A stretch of DNA of 64,000 nucleotides from Myxococcus xanthus (GCF_900106535.1 NZ_FNOH01000006.1:124001-188000), one strand, 5' to 3'; counted from the stretch's first letter, positions 8,615 through 18,957 are shown. Notes: generated by a model not told the origin, from the letters alone. Numbers and translations: made by a program.

Positions 8615-11002
8615 ATGGAACAGCGACCCTTGTGGAGCGGGGCGGACGCGGCGCCCGCGAAGGCCCCCACGACGCGGGGTTCCAGGGCGGTGCGCACCTC
8701 CGGTGTGAAAAGCCGCCGGGAACTGTCCGAGCCCGCCGCCGCCGCTACAGTGCGCGCCGAAGTGAGCACTCCCGTCCTGGCCTCCATCGCCGTTGGCCGC
8801 CCCGTCCGGGGCGAGTTCACCTACACCCTGCCGGACGAGCTGGCGGGCCGCCTGGAGCCGGGGCAGCGCGTGCTGGTGCCCTTCGGCCGGGGCACGGCGC
8901 TGGGCTTCTACCTGGGGCCCGCGTCTCCGCCGACTGGCGAGAAGGTGCGGCTCAAGGCCGTCCAGCGCGTGCTGGAGGACTCTCCGTCCTTGCCCAAGGA
9001 CCTCATCGCGCTGCTGCGCTTCGCGGCCGTGCACTACCGCTATCCGCTGGGTGAGGTGATTCGCGGCGCGCTGCCGCCTGGCCTGTCGAAGGCTGTGGAT
9101 GAGAAGGAAGCCAGGCCGGACGTGCAGCACTTCGCGGTGGCGCTCGTCAACGAGGTGCCGCCGGAGCTGTCTCGCGCGCCCGCCCAGTCCGCCGCGCTCG
9201 CGTATCTGCTGGCCGTGGGAGGCAGCGCGCCGCTGGAAGAGGTCGCCCACGCGATTCCAGGCGCGCGCGAGACGCTGAAGAAGCTGGCCACGCGCGGCTT
9301 CGCCCGGCTGGAGGAGAAGACGGTGGAGGCCAGCGTGAAGGAGGGCCTGATTCAGGGCCGTCCGGACCACCTCACGCCGGAGCAGGACGCGGCGGGCGTG
9401 GTGCTGCGCGCGGCCCTGGACGCGGCCACCTTCCAGCCCTTCCTCCTGCACGGCGTCACCGGCAGCGGGAAGACGGAGGTGTACCTGCGCGCGGCCGAGC
9501 ATGCGCTGTCGCTGGGGAAGGGCAGCCTCATCCTGGTGCCGGAAATCGCGCTGACGCCGCAGCTGGTGGGCCGCTTCCGCAGCCGCTTCGGCGCGGAGGT
9601 GGCGGTGCTGCACTCGGCGCTGAAGGACCGGGAGCGGCTCTTCCACTGGCAGGCGCTGCGCCGCGGCGACGTGAAGATTGCCGTGGGCGTGCGCTCGGCG
9701 GTGTTCGCGCCGGTGGACAACCTGGGGCTCATCGTCGTTGACGAGGAGCACGACCCGTCCTTCAAGCAGGAGGAGAAGCTGCGCTACCAGGCGCGCGACC
9801 TGGCCGTCGTGCGCGGCAAGCAGGCCGGCGCGGTGGTGGTGCTGGGTTCGGCAACGCCCGCGCTGGAGACGCTGGAGAACGTGAAGCGCGGGCGCTACCA
9901 GCTCCTGGAGCTGAAGCACCGCGTGGATGACCGGCCCATGCCCACCATCGAGCTGGTGGACCTGCGCGTGGAGCGTCCGCGTGAGGGCGTGGTGACGGAA
10001 GAGGCGCCCATCCTCAGTCCTCCGTTGCTGGAGGCGATGGCGGAGACGATTGGCCGCGGTCAGCAGGTCATCCTCTTCCTCAACCGCCGGGGCCACAGCA
10101 CCGTCCTTCTGTGTGAGGTGTGTGGCCTGTCGCTCAAGTGCAGCGAGTGTGACGTGTGCCTCACGCACCACCGCTCGCAGAACCGGGTGGTGTGCCACTA
10201 CTGCGGCCTGGCCATGCCGGTGCCGGAGCAGTGTCTGGAGTGCACGGGCCCCATGCTCAAGCTGGGCATCGGCACCGAGCGTGTGGAGGCGGAGGTGCTG
10301 GAGCGCATCCCCACCGCGCGTGTCGCCCGGTTGGACCGGGACTCGGCCAGCAGCGCCGAGCGGCTGACGGAGATGCTGGCCTCGTTCGCGCGCCGGGAAC
10401 TGGATGTCCTGGTGGGCACGCAGATGGTGGCCAAGGGGCACGACTTTCCAGGCGTGACGCTGGTGTGTGTCGTCATGGCGGACACGTCCCTCTCCATCCC
10501 GGACTTCCGTGCCGCCGAGCGCACCTTCCATCTGCTCACCCAGGTGTCCGGCCGCGCGGGCCGGGGCAAGGACCCGGGCCGGGTGCTGGTGCAGACCTAC
10601 AATCCGGACGCGGAGCCGGTGCGGCGCGTGCTGGCCCATGACTTCGACGGCTTCGCCAATCAAGAACTGGAGTGGCGCAAGGCGCTGGCCTACCCTCCCT
10701 ATTCACGCATGGCCGCCGTCCGCCTGGAGGGGGAGCACCCCGAACAGACGGCCAGTGTGGCGCGCTCCCTGGGGAACATCGTCTCCCGGCACATGCCCCC
10801 TGCGTCCGCGGGGGTCCGCATGCTGGGGCCGGCCCTGGCGCCCATCTCCCGCATCCGTGGCAAGACGCGCTGGCAGCTCCTCTTGAAGGGGCCAACGCAT
10901 ACGGCGCTCGCCCCGCTGCTCGCCCGGCTGGAAGCGGCCCTGGTCGATGTTCCTTCCGCGGTGAAGGTCGTGATCGACGTGGATCCGGGGGCCATGCTGT
11001 AG
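8615..11002 (+). CDS. priA: Primosomal replication-restart helicase PriA
   Basis: 795 aa from the ATG at 8615. PriA recognises stalled forks and D-loops and reloads the replisome. Visible parts: a 3'-DNA-binding domain (ASIAVGRPVRGEFTYTLP), helicase Walker A GVTGSGKTEVYLRA (residue ~280), Walker B DEEH (~375), and the zinc-binding insert with eight cysteines in four CxxC-type pairs (residues ~500-550: CEVC, CSEC, CHYC, CLEC). The later helicase motifs GTQMVAKGHDF and QVSGRAGRG follow. An upstream in-frame ATG at 8540 would add 25 residues, but 8615 has a good GAAGGGAG Shine-Dalgarno four bases away while 8540 abuts GGGGA with no spacing. Even from 8615 there are ~50 extra low-complexity residues before the conserved domain. 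The next gene starts 15 bp downstream, so the two are probably cotranscribed. Confidence 0.95.
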   Translation: MEQRPLWSGADAAPAKAPTTRGSRAVRTSGVKSRRELSEPAAAATVRAEVSTPVLASIAVGRPVRGEFTYTLPDELAGRLEPGQRVLVPFGRGTALGFYLGPASPPTGEKVRLKAVQRVLEDSPSLPKDLIALLRFAAVHYRYPLGEVIRGALPPGLSKAVDEKEARPDVQHFAVALVNEVPPELSRAPAQSAALAYLLAVGGSAPLEEVAHAIPGARETLKKLATRGFARLEEKTVEASVKEGLIQGRPDHLTPEQDAAGVVLRAALDAATFQPFLLHGVTGSGKTEVYLRAAEHALSLGKGSLILVPEIALTPQLVGRFRSRFGAEVAVLHSALKDRERLFHWQALRRGDVKIAVGVRSAVFAPVDNLGLIVVDEEHDPSFKQEEKLRYQARDLAVVRGKQAGAVVVLGSATPALETLENVKRGRYQLLELKHRVDDRPMPTIELVDLRVERPREGVVTEEAPILSPPLLEAMAETIGRGQQVILFLNRRGHSTVLLCEVCGLSLKCSECDVCLTHHRSQNRVVCHYCGLAMPVPEQCLECTGPMLKLGIGTERVEAEVLERIPTARVARLDRDSASSAERLTEMLASFARRELDVLVGTQMVAKGHDFPGVTLVCVVMADTSLSIPDFRAAERTFHLLTQVSGRAGRGKDPGRVLVQTYNPDAEPVRRVLAHDFDGFANQELEWRKALAYPPYSRMAAVRLEGEHPEQTASVARSLGNIVSRHMPPASAGVRMLGPALAPISRIRGKTRWQLLLKGPTHTALAPLLARLEAALVDVPSAVKVVIDVDPGAML

Positions 11003-11017
11003 ACTCGGTGCCCCCCC

Positions 11018-14000
11018 ATGGGCGCACCGGTCCTTCTCGTCCACGACGACATCGCCAATATCGCCGCCGTGCGGCGCCTGCTCACGCGTGAAGGGTACGA
11101 GGTCATCCTCGCCACCTCCGCCGCGGATGCCCTCATTGCGTACGGGCACCACCTGCCCGTGCTGCTCGTGCTCGCGCCCGGCGTGGAGAGTGGCCGGGGC
11201 CATCTCGTGCTGGAGGAGTTGCTCCAGCACCCGGATGGCAAGTCGGCCCGGGTGCTGCTCCTGGGCGAGTCCATCCCCGGCTTCAGCGCCCCCGTGGCCC
11301 AACTGCCGCTGGAAGGGGCGGCCTTCGTCGAGCTGGTGGATTCGCTGGTCAATGCCCCCGCGGATGCGGACGCATGGCACGTGGTGGAGAACCGGGAGCT
11401 GCCTCCGTCTGGTGGTGGCTCGGCGGCCACGGGTGCGGAGACGGAGTCCTGGCACGCGACCCCACCGCCCTCGGTGGCGGGCGACTCCGCGCTGGCGAAT
11501 GCGCTCTTTGGGGACCTGGCGCCGCTGCACCAGACGGACTGGGAGCTGGCGGCCATGACGGACGCGGAGCGCTCCGCTCACGAGGCGGCGCAGAAACGCG
11601 AGCGTCAGAGCACGCGCGACCTGGACACCGCCATGGAGCGGGCCCACCTGGAGGTGGAAGCCCAGGCGATGGCCTCCATCGACTCGGCGCTTGCTCCGGA
11701 TTCTTCGGATGGATGGGGCGAGCCTTCGCAGGGGCAGGACTGGGGCTCGGCCGTGGACGCTGAGACGGCCGGAGACGACGCGCAGGGAGCGTCCGCGGGG
11801 CTTGAGGGAGAGGACGCCGCGCCGGCCGAGGATGCGCCGCCAGTGGGACAACTGGCTTGGACGGAGGAGGCTGTTTCTCAGCCTTCGATGCGCACGGCGG
11901 CCCTGGCGCCTCGGTTGGGCGATGAGGGGTTCTTCGACGTCGACACGCCGGAGGCCCCGGCGGGGGATGCCCTCTCCGCGGCGGAGGCAGAGCTGGCTGC
12001 CATGCGCGGCGGGCCTTCCTTCGACTCCGTGAGCACGGAGGGCTCGCCCTGGACGGAGCTGCCTCCGGACCCCGAGATGGAGCACGCAGGGCGCGTGGGC
12101 TCGGGGGGGGATGGTGCGGGCGATGTACCCGGTGAGGCGCCGTCCACGGAGCCCAAGCTGGCGGCGGACGCCGAGCCGCAATCACCGTCATCGGAGACTG
12201 AAGACACGTGGGGCACGGAGGCGGCGCTCGGTGAGCCCGCGGACACGCCGGAGCCGGACGCGGCGGCGGTCTCCGCGTCCAACTGGGAGTTGCTGGAGGC
12301 GGAGCTGCAATCTGCTTCAGGCCCGTCCCAGGATGACGAGGAGCCGCAGGCGTCGGGCGTGGGGGATGACTGGTTCGACGGGGAGTCCACTGAGACGCCG
12401 AAGGAGGAGCCTCGCAGCATCGGGGAGGATTGGTTCGACTCGGACGCGGAGGCGTCGAGCCCCGCGCCAGAGGCGCCGCCTGTCGTCGAGACGCCCGCCC
12501 CAGGCGCCGGAGGCTTCGCGGTTCCCGCGCTGATGGCGCAGTGGCAGGCCCAGCAGGAGGAAGCGGAGCGCCAGCTCGAGGAAGCTCACGCGCGTGTGAG
12601 CTCTGTCACCGAGGCGCTGGAGCGGGAAGCCGCGCTGCGCCGCGAACTCGAGCAGCAGGTCCAGGGGCTCCAGGAGCGGCTCGAGGCGGAAGAAGAGGAG
12701 CGCTCGCGGGAGTCCTTGCTGCGGGCGGAAGCCGAAGCGGCGCTGGAAGGGCTCCGTCAGCGGGAGTCGCCTTCGTCCAGGGGCGCCGCCAGGGCGGCCC
12801 TCGCGGGCGACGCGCAGGAGACTGGCGACCTGTCGGCGCTGCGCGAGGAGCTGGAAGCGCAAGTCCGCCTCCGCGAGGAAGCGGAGACGCTCACCGCCGA
12901 GGTGGAGGCCCAGGTCCGCCGGTTCGAGGATGCCTGCGCGGAGGCGGAGCTGCGGGCCATCGACGCAGAGGCCCGCGCGGAGGCAGAGACGCAGGCCCGT
13001 GAGGCAGCGGAGCTTCGCGCCGCGGCGAGCACGCAGGCATTGCAGGCGCTCGAAGCGCGCCTGGAGTCGGAGGCCGCGGGGCGAGTCGTTTCGGAGGCCC
13101 GCGCCGAATCGGAGTCCAAGGCGCGTCAGACCGCGGAGCGCCGGGTCGAGTCCGCCGAGGACCTGACCGCGGTGTCGGAAGCGCGCATCGACGCGGAGGC
13201 TCGTGCCCGCGAGGCCGCGGAGGCCCGCGCCGAGGTGGAGGCCCAGTCGCGGCTCGAAGCGGACACGCGTGCGCAGAGCCTGTCGCGAGCCCTTGAGGAA
13301 GTAGAGACTCGCGCGGAGCTGGCGGGGCGTGCACAGGCGGAGGCAGAGGCTCGCGCGGAGCAGGCTGCGCGTGCGTTGGCGGAGTCGGAAGCCCAATCGG
13401 AACGGATTGCTCGGGCCCTGGCTGACGCCGAGGCGCGCGTGCAGGCGGAGAACGGTGCGGACGCCCGTGTGGAGTCCGTGGCCACGGCGCTGGCCGAGGC
13501 CGAGGCTCGAGCCGAGATTGAATCCGCGGCCCGCGTGGATGCCGAAGCACGGCTGGCGTCAGCGGAGGCGGCGCTTGCCGAGGCCTCCGCGCGAGCGGAG
13601 ATTGAGGCCACGGTGCGCGCCGAAGCCGACGCCCGGGTGGAATCGGTCGCGACGGCTCTGACTGAGGCGGATGCCCGGGCGGAGATTGAGTCCGCGGCTC
13701 GCGTGGACGCCGAGGCGCGTCTGGAGTCCATCGCCACGGCGCGTGCCGAGGCCGAGGCCCGAGCAGAGATTGAAGCAGCGGCGCGTGCCGAGGCAGAAGC
13801 CCGGGCCGAGATTGAGGCAACGGCGCGCGTGGAAGCGGAGGCGCGTGCTGAAGCCGAGGCGTTGGCTCGCCAGGCGGCGGAAGCCCGAGCCGAAGCCGAG
13901 ACACGAGCACGTGAGGAAGCGGAAGCCCGCGTCACCTCCGAATCTGATGCGCGCACCGGATTGGAAGCGGAGGCCCGTGCGAACGCAGAGGCCCGCGCGA

Positions 14001-16570
14001 AGAAGGCGGAAGCTCGGGCTCAGCAAGAAGCGGAGCTACGTGCAAACGCAGAGGCCCAGGCTAGCAGCGAGGCTGCGGCCCGGGCGGAGGCCGAAGCCCG
14101 AGCGGAGCAAGGCGCCGCTGTACGCCTTGAAGCCGAAGCCCACGCTGAGCGCACGACAGCTGCGCTGAAAGAAGCCGAGGCCCGAGCTGAGAGCGCAGTA
14201 GCCGCATTGCAAGAAGCCGAAGCCCGAGCTGAGAGCGCAGTAGCCGCATTGCAAGAAGCCGAAGCCCGAGCTGAGAGCGCGGCTGCCGCATTGAAGGACG
14301 ACGGTGCTCGAGCTGAGATTTCGGCCGTCGCGCTGAAAGCCGCGGAGGCTCGAGCCGAGAGCGAAGCAGCAGCACGGCAAGCCGCGGAGGCCCGAGCTGA
14401 AAGCGAGGCCGTCGCGCGACGCGAAGCCGAAGCCCGCGCGGAAATCGCGGCCGAGGCGCGAGCCGCAGCCGATGCCCGCGCCGAAGCAGAGGTCGCCGCA
14501 CGGTCCGAAATAGAGGCCCGCGCCGAGCGCGAGGCGAAGTTGCGTGCGGCAATCGAGGTCCGTGCGGAGAGCGAGGCGTCCTCGCGAACCGACGCAGACA
14601 CGCGTGCTTCTCGTGAGTCCGAGGCCCGAGCCGCAGCCGAGGCCCGCGCCGAGCACGAGGCCACGTTGCGCGCCGAAGCCGAGGTGCTCGCGAAGGCGGA
14701 GGCCCAGGCTCGCGAGAAGGCGGAAGCACAGGCTACCGCGGAGGCGGAGCGCCGCGCGGAAGCCGAAGCCCGAGCCGAACGTGAAGCGCAGGCCCGCGCC
14801 GAAGCCGAAGCCCGCGCCGAGCGCGAAGCGCAGGCCCGTGCTGAAGCGGAATCTCGCGCCGAGCAGGAGGCCCAGCAGCGCGCCGAAGCAGAAGCACAGG
14901 CAAGGCGAGAAGGAGAGTCCCTCGCCGCCGAGAAGGCACGTGCCCGAACGGAAGAAGAACACCGCGTCACCGCCGCCGCCCAGGCTGAATCCGAGGCCCA
15001 GGCACGGCACGAAGCGGAAGCCCGCGCCGAAGCCGCCCTGAAGTCCGCCGAGGAGGCGGAAGCCCGAGCCGAAGCCGAGGCGAAGCGCCGTGCCGAGGCC
15101 GAAGCTCGCGTCCAGCAATCCGCCCAGGCCGAAGCCGAAGCGACCGCCCGCGCGAAGGCCGAAGGCCGCCACCGAACGGCCCTCGAAGTCCGCCTGGACG
15201 CGGAGGCAACGCAGCGAGCGACGCTGGAATCCCGGCTCGAAGAAGAGTCCCGCGCCCGCAGCGAGTCCGAGTCCCGGCTCCTCGCGGAGAACACCCGAAT
15301 CTCCGAGGAACTCGCCGAGCTCCGCCTGGAGCACCAGCAGTCCCGAGAGAACTTGGCGAAAGAGCGTGAAGCACGCGAGTCCCTCGAACAATCCCTGGAG
15401 GCACTGCGCACCGAGTCCGCCGAACAGCGAGCCCGCTCCGAGCGCGAACGCCTGGAGCTGGAGGAGCGCGCGCTCCGAGACGCGGAGGAAGCCGCTGCCC
15501 AGGCCCGAGCATCCATGCTGCCCCTGGAAGCACCTCCCGGCAGACCCGAGCTGGCCGTGGCCCGCAGTGGCAGCGTCACCCAGGATGGCCTGACGAAGCT
15601 GGTGCTCCGGCTCTGTGAGGCCCGCATGGAGATGCGGTTGGAGCTGAAGGTGATGAACGCCCTGCGCGTCCTCTGGCTGCGGGACGGGGCGCTGGTGGGG
15701 GCCGTCTCCTCCGCGCAAGGGGAGACGTTGGTCGACCGGGCCCGCGCGGACGGGCTCATCGACGCGCGGCAGGAAGGCGAGCTGCGGCTGGTGCGCAGCG
15801 CCACCACGGCCGCGCTGCTGGACGCACTGCGGGGCCGGGGCTACCTGCGGGAGTCCGAAGCCGTGCCCCTGGTCCAGCGCTACACCGAGCAGGTCTTCCT
15901 GGACGCGCTGGCGGAGCCCTCGACGCTCTACCGCCTGGTATCGGAGCCGGCGCCGCACGAGGTGGCGCTTGCCGCCGCCACGCGTCCGCCGCTGCACCTG
16001 TTGGCCGAGGCCCTGCGCAACACCCTCACCTCCGAATCCCTGCTGGAGGCCGCCGGGAGCCTGCGCGCGCGCGTCACCCGCGGCGACATCCACCTGGCCC
16101 CGGATGACTTCGGCCTGCCTTCGCGGGACCTCCAACTCCTGTCCCAGGTGGACGGAGAGCACACGCTGGAGGCGCTGCTCCTGGGCGCGGGGCTGCCGCA
16201 GGACTCGGCATTGAAGTCGCTCGCGGTGGCGCGGACGCTGGGGCTCGTCTCGCTGGAGCCCGCGACGGATGAAGACGCGGGCGACCTGCCGCCGGAGCTG
16301 GACGTCCGGCGCCTGGAAGCCAAGTTCGAGGAGATCCAGGACGCGGACTACTTCGCGGTGCTGGGGTTGGCCCGCTCGGCGGGGGGCGAGGAGGTCAAAC
16401 GCGCCTACGAGCTGTTGGCCGCCGAGTTCCACCCGCTGCGCTTCGCGGGGCATCCCGACCCGGCGCTCCAGCACCGTGCGCAGCAGATCCGCACCGTGCT
16501 CGCCGAGGCCGCCCAGGCCCTGGGAGACGACCGGCTGCGCTCGGAGTACGCCCGAAGCCTGCTCGACTGA
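11018..16570 (+). CDS. Giant pseudo-receiver / coiled-coil / DUF4388-like / J-like protein
   Basis: 1850 aa. Residues 1-115 resemble a response-regulator receiver (VLLVHDD at 5-11), but no Asp is present at the expected phospho-acceptor position ([14 protein letters not shown]), so it is a pseudo-receiver. Residues ~120-505 are acidic and disordered, with repeated DDWFD/EDWFD motifs. Residues ~510-1510 form an almost uninterrupted Ala/Glu/Arg coiled coil with a 14-residue (two-heptad) repeat of the form RAEIEAxARxEAEA. Residues ~1525-1760 resemble the DUF4388/PATAN-type domain common in myxobacterial regulators. The last ~90 residues are a DnaJ-like helical hairpin ([20 protein letters not shown]), with HPL where Hsp70-activating J-domains have HPD. 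A pseudo-receiver followed by a long coiled coil recalls the M. xanthus polarity/motility proteins AglZ and FrzS, but the J-like end is different and I cannot equate it with either. Probably in an operon with priA. Confidence 0.85.
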   Translation: MGAPVLLVHDDIANIAAVRRLLTREGYEVILATSAADALIAYGHHLPVLLVLAPGVESGRGHLVLEELLQHPDGKSARVLLLGESIPGFSAPVAQLPLEGAAFVELVDSLVNAPADADAWHVVENRELPPSGGGSAATGAETESWHATPPPSVAGDSALANALFGDLAPLHQTDWELAAMTDAERSAHEAAQKRERQSTRDLDTAMERAHLEVEAQAMASIDSALAPDSSDGWGEPSQGQDWGSAVDAETAGDDAQGASAGLEGEDAAPAEDAPPVGQLAWTEEAVSQPSMRTAALAPRLGDEGFFDVDTPEAPAGDALSAAEAELAAMRGGPSFDSVSTEGSPWTELPPDPEMEHAGRVGSGGDGAGDVPGEAPSTEPKLAADAEPQSPSSETEDTWGTEAALGEPADTPEPDAAAVSASNWELLEAELQSASGPSQDDEEPQASGVGDDWFDGESTETPKEEPRSIGEDWFDSDAEASSPAPEAPPVVETPAPGAGGFAVPALMAQWQAQQEEAERQLEEAHARVSSVTEALEREAALRRELEQQVQGLQERLEAEEEERSRESLLRAEAEAALEGLRQRESPSSRGAARAALAGDAQETGDLSALREELEAQVRLREEAETLTAEVEAQVRRFEDACAEAELRAIDAEARAEAETQAREAAELRAAASTQALQALEARLESEAAGRVVSEARAESESKARQTAERRVESAEDLTAVSEARIDAEARAREAAEARAEVEAQSRLEADTRAQSLSRALEEVETRAELAGRAQAEAEARAEQAARALAESEAQSERIARALADAEARVQAENGADARVESVATALAEAEARAEIESAARVDAEARLASAEAALAEASARAEIEATVRAEADARVESVATALTEADARAEIESAARVDAEARLESIATARAEAEARAEIEAAARAEAEARAEIEATARVEAEARAEAEALARQAAEARAEAETRAREEAEARVTSESDARTGLEAEARANAEARAKKAEARAQQEAELRANAEAQASSEAAARAEAEARAEQGAAVRLEAEAHAERTTAALKEAEARAESAVAALQEAEARAESAVAALQEAEARAESAAAALKDDGARAEISAVALKAAEARAESEAAARQAAEARAESEAVARREAEARAEIAAEARAAADARAEAEVAARSEIEARAEREAKLRAAIEVRAESEASSRTDADTRASRESEARAAAEARAEHEATLRAEAEVLAKAEAQAREKAEAQATAEAERRAEAEARAEREAQARAEAEARAEREAQARAEAESRAEQEAQQRAEAEAQARREGESLAAEKARARTEEEHRVTAAAQAESEAQARHEAEARAEAALKSAEEAEARAEAEAKRRAEAEARVQQSAQAEAEATARAKAEGRHRTALEVRLDAEATQRATLESRLEEESRARSESESRLLAENTRISEELAELRLEHQQSRENLAKEREARESLEQSLEALRTESAEQRARSERERLELEERALRDAEEAAAQARASMLPLEAPPGRPELAVARSGSVTQDGLTKLVLRLCEARMEMRLELKVMNALRVLWLRDGALVGAVSSAQGETLVDRARADGLIDARQEGELRLVRSATTAALLDALRGRGYLRESEAVPLVQRYTEQVFLDALAEPSTLYRLVSEPAPHEVALAAATRPPLHLLAEALRNTLTSESLLEAAGSLRARVTRGDIHLAPDDFGLPSRDLQLLSQVDGEHTLEALLLGAGLPQDSALKSLAVARTLGLVSLEPATDEDAGDLPPELDVRRLEAKFEEIQDADYFAVLGLARSAGGEEVKRAYELLAAEFHPLRFAGHPDPALQHRAQQIRTVLAEAAQALGDDRLRSEYARSLLD
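14181..14280 (+). repeat. Perfect 42-bp tandem repeat in the coiled-coil region
   Basis: Two identical 42-bp units (14181-14222 and 14223-14264) are followed by the first 16 bp of a third before divergence. Each unit encodes 14 residues (for example [14 protein letters not shown]), matching the two-heptad period of the surrounding coiled coil. Many neighbouring units are degenerate versions of the same repeat, so the whole rod appears to have grown by unit duplication. Confidence 0.9.
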
Positions 16571-16659
16571 CGCCCGTCGGACGGACGGCCTCCCGGGAGT
16601 GCAGGGCGGCCCACCCGGGGCGGTTGCCCGTCCGCTCCGGGGAGATTAAGACGGCGTCC

Positions 16660-17193
16660 ATGGTCCGTGAGATCCTCATCTGGCCCGACCCTGTCCTGAA
16701 ACAGAAGGCCAAGCCGGTGGCGAAGGTGGATGACTCCACCCGCACGCTGGTGAAGGACATGTTCGAAACGATGTACTCCGCTGAAGGCGTGGGCCTGGCC
16801 GCCCCGCAAATCGGCGTGCTCCAGCGCGTCATCGTGCTGGACACCACGCACAGCCAGCCGGAGCTGAAGCCCGTTGCGATGATCAATCCGGAGATCATCG
16901 CCATGGAAGGCGACACGACCTACAACGAGGGCTGCCTGTCCATCCCTGGTGAGGCCGCGGATGTCGACCGGGCCGCCGTGGTCACCGTGAAGTTCCTGGA
17001 CCCGGACGGTCAGGAGCAGACGCTGCGCTGTGACGGGCTGCTGTCCATCGCGGTGCAGCACGAGACGGACCACCTCAACGGCACCGTCTTCGTGGACCAC
17101 ATTTCGTCCCTGAAGCGCGAGTTCATCCGCAAGCGGATGAAGCGCCTCAAGACTTCGCGCGAGCGCGAGGCGAGCGCGCCGGCGTCTCCGTAG
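16660..17193 (+). CDS. def: Peptide deformylase
   Basis: 177 aa. Removes the N-formyl group from nascent proteins. All three catalytic motifs are intact: motif 1 GVGLAAPQIG (residues ~44-53), motif 2 EGCLSIPGE (~90-98, Cys metal ligand) and motif 3 QHETDHLNG (133-141, the two His ligands and catalytic Glu). The ATG at 16660 places IWPDPVLKQKAKPV at the N-terminus as in the family; a longer in-frame reading from 16624 has no homology. There is a GGGGAG element upstream but further away than usual. The 3' end overlaps the converging nth gene by 47 bp. It is not followed by fmt here, unlike in many genomes. Confidence 0.96.
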   Translation: MVREILIWPDPVLKQKAKPVAKVDDSTRTLVKDMFETMYSAEGVGLAAPQIGVLQRVIVLDTTHSQPELKPVAMINPEIIAMEGDTTYNEGCLSIPGEAADVDRAAVVTVKFLDPDGQEQTLRCDGLLSIAVQHETDHLNGTVFVDHISSLKREFIRKRMKRLKTSREREASAPASP

Positions 17194-17902
17194 CGCCGGC
17201 GTCCTTCTGGACCTTCACGCCCTTCTTCGGGCACAGGTCCGCGACGACGCAGCGCTCACACGCGGGCGAGCGGGCAAAGCAGGTCCGCCGCCCGTGCCAC
17301 ACCAGGAGCTGGTGGCCCAGGGCCCACCGCTCCGACGGCAGCACGGCCTGCATATCGGCTTCCACCTTGTCCGGGTCCGCCTTCGTGGTGAACCCGAGCC
17401 GGTAGGCGAGCCGCTTCACGTGCGTGTCCACGGGGAAGGCCACGTCGCCTCCCAGGTGGATGCACACCACGCCCGCCGTCTTTCGGCCCACGCCTGGCAG
17501 CTTCTCCAGCGCGTCCCGCTTCAAGGGAACCTGCCCGGCGTGCTCCTGCACCAGCGACCGGGCGGCCGCGACGATGTTCTTCGCCTTGGCGCGGTACAAG
17601 CCGCAGGTGCGGATGAAGGGCTCCACGTCCGACGGTTCTGCTTCCGCATAGGCCTGGGCGTCGGAGAAGCGCTGGAAGAGGGCCGGCGTCACCATGTTGA
17701 CGCGCTTGTCCGTGCACTGCGCGGAGAGGATGACGGCCACCAGCAGCTCCAGGGGCGTCCGATAGTCCAGCTCGATGCGGGCATCCGGCATGTCCGCGGC
17801 CAGCCGGTCCATCACCAGCAACGCGCGCTTTCGCTTCTCCGCGACCGTCTCACGTCCAGGCACGGCGCCGTTGTATGTCACACCGGCTGCGAGCCCAAGC
17901 AC
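17147..17902 (-). CDS. nth: Endonuclease III (DNA glycosylase/AP lyase)
   Basis: 251 aa. Base-excision repair glycosylase for oxidised pyrimidines. The helix-hairpin-helix [10 protein letters not shown] carries catalytic Lys141, and PVDTHVKRL carries Asp159; these correspond to Lys120 and Asp138 of E. coli Nth with a constant offset of 21. The [4Fe-4S] cysteines are Cys208, 215, 218 and 224 (C-x6-C-x2-C-x5-C). The first ~20 residues extend beyond the E. coli protein and the true start could be a GTG at 17863; no convincing ribosome-binding site separates the options. The C-terminal ~25 residues are a basic tail, encoded where the gene overlaps def on the other strand. It is divergent from the threonine aldolase gene by 29 bp. 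Confidence 0.95.
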   Translation of the reverse strand: MLGLAAGVTYNGAVPGRETVAEKRKRALLVMDRLAADMPDARIELDYRTPLELLVAVILSAQCTDKRVNMVTPALFQRFSDAQAYAEAEPSDVEPFIRTCGLYRAKAKNIVAAARSLVQEHAGQVPLKRDALEKLPGVGRKTAGVVCIHLGGDVAFPVDTHVKRLAYRLGFTTKADPDKVEADMQAVLPSERWALGHQLLVWHGRRTCFARSPACERCVVADLCPKKGVKVQKDAGATETPARSPRARAKS

Positions 17903-17931
17903 CGGTTGGACGCACCCATTCGGGGAGATTC

Positions 17932-18957
17932 ATGAAGCGCATCGACTTCCGTTCCGACACCGTCACCCAGCCCACGGCCGCCATGCGGCGCGCCATCGCC
18001 GAAGCCGAAGTAGGGGATGACGTTTATGGCGAAGACCCCACCGTGCTCCGTCTGGAGGCACGGGTGGCCGAGCGGCTCGGCCTGGAGGCCGCCGTCTTCG
18101 TGCCCTCGGGGACGCAGGCCAACCAGTTGGCCATCGGCGCGCATTGCCGGGCGGGCGACGAGGTGCTCACCGAAGCAGGCAGCCACATCCTCCACTACGA
18201 AGGGGGCGCGGTGCCCGCCTTGTGGGGCGTGCAGCCGCAGCCACTGCCAGGGCAGCGCGGTCTGCTGTCGCCGGAGGATGTGAGCGCGGCCGTGCGCGAG
18301 GACAACATCCACAACCCGCGCACGCGCCTGCTGTCGCTGGAGAACACGCACAACCGGGGTGGTGGTTCGGTATGGCCGGTGGAGCGCTTCCGGGCCGTCG
18401 TGGAAGCGGCGCGCAAGGCGGGGTTGGCCGTCCACCTGGATGGAGCCAGGCTCTTCAACGCCGGTGTCGCCCTGGGCGTGCCGGTGTCCGCCTGGGCCGC
18501 GCTGACGGACACGACGTCCGTGTGTTTCTCGAAGGGCCTGGGCGCTCCGGTGGGCTCGGCCCTGGCGGGGCGCGCGGACGTCATTCGCGAGGCGCGCCGG
18601 CTGCGCAAGCGGCTGGGCGGTGGCATGCGGCAGGCAGGCATCCTGGCGGCGGCCGCGCTGCATGCACTGGAGCACCATGTAGAGCGGCTGGCGGATGACC
18701 ATGCGAACGCCCGCAGGCTGGCCGCGGGGCTGGCGGAGCTGCCCGGCGTGGAGGTGGACGCTTCGCGGGTGGAGACCAACATGGTCTTCGCGGAGTTCTC
18801 CCGGTCCGCTCTGGAGATGGTGGCACGACTGGAGCAGCACGGGGTCCTGACGAACCCCGCGGGTGCTCCTCGGACGCTGCGCCTCGTCACCCACCTGGAT
18901 GTGTCCGCTGCCGACATCGACGAAGCCCTGCAGCGCATCCGCCGCGCCGTGGGCTGA
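17932..18957 (+). CDS. ltaE: Low-specificity L-threonine aldolase
   Basis: 341 aa, the normal size. A fold-type I PLP enzyme that cleaves threonine/allo-threonine to glycine and acetaldehyde. The N-terminus [18 protein letters not shown] is diagnostic. Other conserved parts are [12 protein letters not shown], the [10 protein letters not shown] block, [10 protein letters not shown] with Asp170 and Arg173, and the PLP-binding Lys201 in [11 protein letters not shown]. The ATG at 17932 follows a GGGGAG ribosome-binding site with suitable spacing; an upstream extension into the nth promoter region has no homology. Stereospecificity (L, allo or both) cannot be read from the sequence. Confidence 0.93.
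   Translation: MKRIDFRSDTVTQPTAAMRRAIAEAEVGDDVYGEDPTVLRLEARVAERLGLEAAVFVPSGTQANQLAIGAHCRAGDEVLTEAGSHILHYEGGAVPALWGVQPQPLPGQRGLLSPEDVSAAVREDNIHNPRTRLLSLENTHNRGGGSVWPVERFRAVVEAARKAGLAVHLDGARLFNAGVALGVPVSAWAALTDTTSVCFSKGLGAPVGSALAGRADVIREARRLRKRLGGGMRQAGILAAAALHALEHHVERLADDHANARRLAAGLAELPGVEVDASRVETNMVFAEFSRSALEMVARLEQHGVLTNPAGAPRTLRLVTHLDVSAADIDEALQRIRRAVG

Noticed and set aside
14181-14280. CRISPR-like direct repeats
   Set aside because: The units are contiguous without spacers, in frame, and encode coiled-coil heptads. No cas genes are present.
14036-16474. 812-codon open frame on the minus strand opposite the giant coiled-coil gene (also 595- and 276-codon frames nearby)
   Set aside because: Low-complexity translations (runs of Ala/Ser/Arg or Gly/Leu/Arg) are the mirror of the repeated Glu/Ala codons on the plus strand. 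In GC-rich DNA the antisense frame lacks stops, and there is no domain or ribosome-binding site.
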